Below are positions 5,847-9,402 of a stretch of 9,402 nucleotides of DNA, one piece after another. The position numbers and the translations under genes were made by a program. Each line of letters opens with the position of its first letter. The stretch's first letter is position 1. Below the pieces are notes generated by a model that worked only from the letters and a program-made list of their open reading frames with translations, made no database searches and was not told the origin of the DNA. Source of the stretch: Anaerolineae bacterium (GTDB lineage Bacteria > Chloroflexota > Anaerolineae > B4-G1 > SLSP01); contig JAFGNI010000743.1 of the NCBI GenBank assembly GCA_016927095.1, positions 1 through 9,402 on the forward strand. The letters are read 5' to 3'.

Positions 5847-7481
5847 ATGAAACTTAAACGTACACCGCTGGTCACACTCATAGCCTTGCTGGTTCTACTG
5901 CTCACCATCTTCAGGCCGGTCCATACAGGGGCTGCGACCAAGCCTGTTCCACAGTTTGTCGTCATCTCCGAGATTGCCTGGATGGGCACGACTAACTCAC
6001 CTACCCACGAGTGGATCGAGCTGTACAACAAACCCGTCAACGGCCCCATCAACCTCACCGGCTGGACCCTGCAAGCCGCCGATGGCACACCTTCTATCGC
6101 TCTCTCGGGCATCATCCCCGCAGGCGGCTACTTTCTGCTGGAACGCACCAACGACGGCTCCGTTCCAGGCGTGGCTGCCGATCAGATCTACACCGGCGCG
6201 CTGGGCAACAACGGCGAGCATCTGCTCCTGTATGACAGCTCATCCACCCTCATCGACGAGGTGGACTGCGCCGGGGGATGGTACGCCGGCCACGACCGGG
6301 CGCGCGTCCCGATGGTGCGCGTGGATACCTACCTGCCCGGCACCGATCCCAGCAACTGGACGTACAACCCGCGCTGCGGCACGGCCACCAACTCGGCCGG
6401 CGCGACCTACGAGTGCCCCTACACCGTGTACAGCACGAGCGACCCGCTGTACTATGCGGTCTATTTCAACGAGCGAGCCACCACGGCCAGTGGGCCGACG
6501 ATCCAACCCACGGCGATGGAGAACGCCCTGCTGGACCTTATCGACCGCGCCACGACCAGCATCGACATAGCTCTCTATGGCCTGAACCGGCAGAGCGTCG
6601 TGGATGCCCTGATCGCGGCGCACAACGCCGGCGTTACTGTGCGCGTGGTGGGCGACGACGAGGCGGCCACGTCGGCGGAATATGGGGCCAGCTACCAGGC
6701 CCTCACCAACGCGGGCATCACGATCGTCACCGACACCTCCCTGAGCAAGATTCAGCACAACAAGTTCCTGGTGCTCGACGGCAGCGTGGTCTGGACTGGC
6801 AGCACCAACTTGACCGATACCTGCCTGACGCTCAACGCCAACAGCAGCATTGCGATCACGGACACGGTGCTGGCCGGCAGCTATACCGCAGAGTTCGAGG
6901 AGATGTGGGCCGGCAGCTTTAGCGGGGACAAGACGGTCAATACCATCCAGCACCTGGACTATGGCGGCACCCTGGTGGAGAGCTATTTCTCGCCCACCGA
7001 CTGGCCCGCATTCGAGGTGTGGCTCGAACTGGCAAAGGCCGAGGAGACCATCCACTTTGCGATGTTCTTCTGGACCGATGAGCTGCTCTCCAGGCGGGTG
7101 ATGGAGCGTCTGAGAGCAGGCGTCGAGGTGTACGGCGTGTGGGACCAGCTTGGGGCGTCCAATGTGGCCTCCCAGGATGAGCTGCTGTGCGCGGCTGGGG
7201 CGCGGATCGGGATCGAGAATCTGCCGGGCAAGGTGCACCACAAGTTTGCGGTGATCGACGTGGAGGGGGACGACCCCGTGGTGATCGTGAGCTCGTACAA
7301 CTGGACCGAGGCCGGGGCCTATGACAATGACGAGAACACGCTGATCATCCACGACCACGAGCTGGCACGGGCGTACTATGCCGAGTGGCAGCGACTATGG
7401 GCGACGGTGCCGGAGGACAGGGTGTGCGAGGCGGTTAGGGTGTATTTGCCGGTGGTGCAGAATGGATATACAAGTCCGTAG
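5847..7481 (+). CDS. Secreted lamin-tail-domain phospholipase D-family protein (probable extracellular nuclease/phospholipase)
   Basis: A 544-aa exported protein. Residues 1-30 form a Sec signal peptide (MKLKR, hydrophobic core, then A-A). Residues 36-150 match a lamin tail domain (VISEIAWMGTTNSPTHEWIE, NLTGWTLQ, PAGGYFLLER). Two PLD-superfamily lobes follow: HKD1 is H304-x-K306-x4-D311 with downstream GSTN (318-321), and HKD2 is H464-x-K466-x4-D471 with SSYNWT. Both catalytic motifs are intact, so phosphodiesterase activity on DNA/RNA or phospholipid is plausible. Lamin tail domains often accompany secreted bacterial nucleases. The C-terminus ends with VYLPVVQNG, a tail I associate with exported Chloroflexota proteins. 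The ATG has GGAGG six bases upstream. The gene appears monocistronic; a nutrient-scavenging or DNA-degrading role is inferred. Confidence 0.88.
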   Translation: MKLKRTPLVTLIALLVLLLTIFRPVHTGAATKPVPQFVVISEIAWMGTTNSPTHEWIELYNKPVNGPINLTGWTLQAADGTPSIALSGIIPAGGYFLLERTNDGSVPGVAADQIYTGALGNNGEHLLLYDSSSTLIDEVDCAGGWYAGHDRARVPMVRVDTYLPGTDPSNWTYNPRCGTATNSAGATYECPYTVYSTSDPLYYAVYFNERATTASGPTIQPTAMENALLDLIDRATTSIDIALYGLNRQSVVDALIAAHNAGVTVRVVGDDEAATSAEYGASYQALTNAGITIVTDTSLSKIQHNKFLVLDGSVVWTGSTNLTDTCLTLNANSSIAITDTVLAGSYTAEFEEMWAGSFSGDKTVNTIQHLDYGGTLVESYFSPTDWPAFEVWLELAKAEETIHFAMFFWTDELLSRRVMERLRAGVEVYGVWDQLGASNVASQDELLCAAGARIGIENLPGKVHHKFAVIDVEGDDPVVIVSSYNWTEAGAYDNDENTLIIHDHELARAYYAEWQRLWATVPEDRVCEAVRVYLPVVQNGYTSP

Positions 7482-7514
7482 GCTCCCGCGTCCCATAGAG
7501 CGTTCAGCGCAAGT

Positions 7515-7543
7515 TTGCACGCAATTCGCTGAGGTGTTATAAT
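7515..7543 (+). promoter_or_regulatory. Strong plus-strand promoter of small RNA 2
   Basis: TTGCAC (7515-7520), a 17-base spacer and a perfect TATAAT (7538-7543). Predicted start near A7550. There is no ribosome binding site and start codon in the 97 bases before the terminator, so the product is most likely an RNA. Confidence 0.7.
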
Positions 7544-7549
7544 GGAACT

Positions 7550-7646
7550 ATAGAGGTTTGTCGCTTCTGCGAAACCGAGAAGAGAAAGTCTAACACGCAT
7601 AGCCGGTCGCTATGCTGGGGGGATCCCTGGCAGTGATCGGCTTTTT
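7550..7646 (+). ncRNA. Putative ~97-nt structured small RNA 2 (possible riboregulator)
   Basis: Between promoter and T-run there are three hairpins. The 5' hairpin pairs GGTTT/AAACC (7555-7559, 7572-7576) and CGC/GCG (7562-7564, 7569-7571) with a GT bulge and a TTCT loop. The middle hairpin is a perfect 7-bp GCATAGC/GCTATGC (7597-7603, 7609-7615). The 3' terminator uses AGCCGGTC (7601-7608), which overlaps the middle hairpin, so the two are mutually exclusive and could act as a switch. The family is not recognised. Confidence 0.5.
7601..7646 (+). terminator. Intrinsic terminator of small RNA 2
   Basis: AGCCGGTC (7601-7608) pairs with GATCGGCT (7635-7642) in 8 bp with one G-U wobble. A GGG/CCC mini-stem lies in the loop (7619-7627). 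The arm runs into five Ts (7642-7646). The arms match those of the terminator at 5079-5123. Confidence 0.6.
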
Positions 7647-7683
7647 GCTTGTGAGTTGAGAAGAGGTGGGGGGATATAGGCGA

Positions 7684-7956
7684 ATGCCTGAATCAGAAGG
7701 CGCTTGCTTGAGGTATTGCGTCTGCGTGCGCGCCGCAACTAACTGCGCTCAAGCGGCCCTCCCACGTGCGTTGGTGGTGCGCGCGTGCCTGGGCTTGGCT
7801 GGCTGGCCACACGTTGGCCTGGATGAGAAGCAGCGTTGCCTGGAGACGATCTTGAGGCTAGACCCGGAGCTAGTGAGGGCGCAACAACGAGACATAGCGC
7901 CGCCCGTCCTGGGCCAGTTGCTCAGGATGTCAGACAGCCCGTTTGGTGTCAGATGA
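7684..7956 (+). pseudogene. Remnant A of a TPR-like protein module (or short hypothetical CDS)
   Basis: An open frame (GTG at 7666 or ATG at 7684, stop at 7956) encodes about 90 aa. Only the centre looks like ancestral protein: PRALVVRACLGLAGWP, then VGLDEKQRCLETILRLDPEL. This resembles the W-L-x-L-S/A ... EKxxCLExxLxLDP module common in TPR-like proteins of Chloroflexota. The N-terminal part has a poor composition and there is no full TPR array. A related but disrupted copy lies at 8574-8720. It may be a gene fragment left by deletion. A short expressed protein cannot be excluded, because the frame is intact. Confidence 0.45.
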
Positions 7957-8007
7957 ACGGCGGTCCGAGACCGCTCACATACATGTTATACGAGGAGTTA
8001 GAGAATC

Positions 8008-8457
8008 ATGGGATATGATCTAGACGTATTTGGCTGTTTGCCTATCTGGGTTTGGGCTATCATAATCGTAGTTATGATAGCGGCTATGGGAATCCAAAAG
8101 TCGATCAAAGCAGGTCAGCGGCAGCCAAAAGAAAGCTCAGGTTCAGATGAGAGACTATGTCCCCATTGTGCGGAAATAGTCAAGCTCCAAGCCCGTGTAT
8201 GCAAGCACTGTGGCCGCGATCTCCCGGCTCCGTTTGTGATTCCACCAGAGTACTCTCTTGACCAGTTACCGGAGTCTGACCAGATAGCCATCAGGCAGAA
8301 CTCTCCTAGCCGAAACTTGACTATCGCAAAACGTTCTATCGAAGACAGGAATTGGCATCGCGCAATAGGCTCTCTTCAGGCCATAACGATGACTGCCGAT
8401 AGCGATAGTAAGGTCTACAGGGATGCCTATGCGCTACTTCACAAAATGTTGAAGTGA
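8008..8457 (+). CDS. Small membrane-anchored zinc-ribbon protein
   Basis: A 149-aa hypothetical protein. An N-terminal hydrophobic helix spans about residues 11-28 (LPIWVWAIIIVVMIAAMG). A double-CxxC zinc ribbon follows: CPHC (51-54) and CKHC (65-68) around AEIVKLQARV, then GRDLP, typical of the UPF0547-like zinc-ribbon class with unknown function. The C-terminal 75 residues are polar and partly helical (RSIEDRNWHRAIGSLQAI), perhaps a TPR-like helical pair. The ATG at 8008 is preceded by GAGGAG about ten bases upstream. It probably sits on the inner face of the membrane. It is flanked on both sides by decayed TPR-like modules and by lower-GC sequence than the PLD gene, judged by eye. Confidence 0.75.
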   Translation: MGYDLDVFGCLPIWVWAIIIVVMIAAMGIQKSIKAGQRQPKESSGSDERLCPHCAEIVKLQARVCKHCGRDLPAPFVIPPEYSLDQLPESDQIAIRQNSPSRNLTIAKRSIEDRNWHRAIGSLQAITMTADSDSKVYRDAYALLHKMLK

Positions 8458-8815
8458 GCTTTGACTATCAAGGACTTGGTAGAAGCTCGACTCTTGCAGG
8501 CCTTGAGAAGCGTCTATGCTCAACGAACTCCGCACCTTCTCCGCCTGCCTCATCACCCGCTGGCTCCGCCGCCCGCGTGCGTTGGGGGTGCATGCCTGAT
8601 TCTGGCTTGCCGCCCATATGGGCGGACTGGACGAGAAGCGACGGTGGCTGGAAGCTATTTCGGGGCTGGAATTATGAGCTGACCAGCGCGGCGCTACAGG
8701 GGATAGTAACCCGACAGCAGGCTGCGACCCGTTTGCGTCGAGCCGACGCCGCAGCAATGGCCACGGCCTCCTACCGGGCCACTAGCGCAAAGAGTGTGTT
8801 ACTTGCGGACGATCT
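8458..8815 (+). pseudogene. Remnant B of the same TPR-like module, with stop codon and frameshift
   Basis: No intact gene explains this stretch. In one frame it reads MLNELRTFSACLITRWLRRP and RALGVHA, then a stop, then FWLAAHMGGLDEKRRWLEAI SGLE before another stop. A shift to the next frame near 8670 continues YELTSAALQGIVTRQQAATR. The core (8574-8700) aligns at both protein and DNA level with remnant A (RALVVRACLGLA / GLDEKQRCLETILRLD). One in-frame stop and one frameshift mark it as decayed. A long open frame in the other phase (8454-8894) overruns the next real gene and is not credible as a whole. Confidence 0.45.
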
Positions 8816-9385
8816 ATGGAGACAATCCCACCGAACGCTGACAGGGAGGTCAAATTGGACCATCACATTCTTGACAATCTGGAACTGCTCCTAGAGTACT
8901 ACAAAGTCCAACAAGCCGACTACGAGCTGCGACACCGTGCGATCTGGACTGAGGTTCAGCACTACACCTGGGTTCTGTCGGTTCTTCTCGGGGCTGGCCC
9001 TATCGCGGCTGTTGGACAGCCGTCACTGAGTCCGCTGCAACTTGGGTTTTTGATCTTCCTGCCTCTTATCGGAGTTATGGTAGCTATCTTGGCCTTCTTC
9101 ATTATGCGCAAAGATTTTTTCTACTTCTCAAGCGCTGATGCACGGCTGTTGTTCCTGGAAAAGAAGCTAGGTGTTCTCTCAGAGGACGATTACATTGACG
9201 CTCGATTACAGAGAGCACAAAGACCAGACTTCACTGTGAGAAGCGACCTTGAGGAGCAAGTTCCTATAAGATTGGTAGATGTCTTTAAGCCCCGTATCAG
9301 GGCTCTAATTCTAGCTACCTTCTTGGTATATGCTATAGCTGGCGTTCTCGAGATAGCCTACTTCTCCTACTTGTTCTTTTTGTGA
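8816..9385 (+). CDS. Three-helix membrane protein of unknown function
   Basis: A 189-aa protein not assigned to a family. The N-terminal 48 residues form a charged amphipathic helix (ILDNLELLLEYYKVQQADYE, LRHRAIWTEVQHY). A helical hairpin of two membrane segments follows (about 50-66 and 75-97), then a charged cytosolic-type stretch (98-160, with DARLLFLEKKLGVLSEDDY). A third membrane segment near the C-terminus covers about 163-187. The layout (helix, two-TM hairpin, soluble part, TM) recalls small membrane proteins used as pore or effector components in bacterial conflict systems, but no diagnostic motif is seen. The ATG at 8816 lacks a clear Shine-Dalgarno; the frame is open only ten codons further upstream, to a TAG at 8783. 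The stop is TGA at 9383-9385. Confidence 0.7.
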   Translation: METIPPNADREVKLDHHILDNLELLLEYYKVQQADYELRHRAIWTEVQHYTWVLSVLLGAGPIAAVGQPSLSPLQLGFLIFLPLIGVMVAILAFFIMRKDFFYFSSADARLLFLEKKLGVLSEDDYIDARLQRAQRPDFTVRSDLEEQVPIRLVDVFKPRIRALILATFLVYAIAGVLEIAYFSYLFFL

Positions 9386-9402
9386 GTGACACATTTCCAC
9401 GA

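Larger units (their letters stand above)
7482..8007. other. Intergenic region holding small RNA 2 and a decayed TPR-like module
   Basis: The stretch between the PLD gene and the zinc-ribbon gene contains, in order, a promoter (7515-7543), a structured RNA ending in an intrinsic terminator (7550-7646) and a coding remnant (about 7684-7956). No terminator is seen directly after the PLD stop. The last 50 bases before 8008 hold a GAGGAG that serves the zinc-ribbon gene. Confidence 0.6.

Noticed and set aside
6240..7358. 372-aa minus-strand open frame
   Set aside because: It is antisense to the two HKD motifs of the PLD gene. The open frame results from high GC at third positions.
8454..8894. 146-aa plus-strand CDS
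   Set aside because: It overlaps the better-supported membrane protein at 8816. Only a short internal piece resembles protein, and that piece fits remnant B after a frameshift.
1..9402. tRNA or rRNA genes
   Set aside because: No cloverleaf with a TTCRANYC T-arm or conserved rRNA segments was seen on either strand.

Overview
The window reads as an accessory region of a Chloroflexota genome (Anaerolineae, Caldilineae or Chloroflexia-like). This is inferred from the secreted protein ending in the Y-L-P-V-V tail common at C-termini of exported proteins in that phylum, from the EAD-NACHT-FGE architecture, and from the EKxxCLExxLxLDP remnant. No rRNA, tRNA or housekeeping gene is present to confirm the placement.

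Left part (1-4981, all minus strand). From right to left, an extended -10 promoter near 4951-4981 drives an apparent three-gene operon. (1) A 502-aa membrane protein has an N-terminal effector-associated-type domain (EAD), one transmembrane helix, a long Pro/Thr linker and a Cys-containing TPR ectodomain. (2) A 72-aa protein of unknown function follows. (3) An 866-aa EAD-NACHT-HEAT-FGE/C-type-lectin-fold protein comes last. The two EADs are clearly homologous (about 40 of 74 residues identical), so the two large proteins probably bind each other through them. The FGE-like C-terminus lacks the catalytic cysteines and resembles the variable region of diversity-generating retroelement (DGR) targets. 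Together this looks like an NLR-like bacterial conflict or defence module with a membrane-anchored partner. Beyond it lies the 5' end of a tyrosine recombinase gene with a perfect-consensus sigma70-type promoter (TTGACA-17-TATAAT) and a 7-bp dyad at the predicted transcription start.

Middle (4987-7481, plus strand). A promoter and intrinsic terminator bracket a ~107-nt putative small RNA. Next comes a 142-aa protein made of about 3.5 Cys/His/Trp zinc-finger-like repeats, whose ribosome binding region is a run of nine Gs. Then comes a secreted 544-aa lamin-tail-domain plus phospholipase-D-family protein with two HKD motifs, likely an extracellular nuclease or phospholipase.

Right part (7482-9402, plus strand). 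A second promoter-to-terminator unit encodes a ~97-nt structured RNA whose terminator arms resemble those of the first. Two decayed copies of a TPR-like module flank a small membrane-anchored zinc-ribbon protein. The window ends with a 189-aa, three-helix membrane protein of unknown function.
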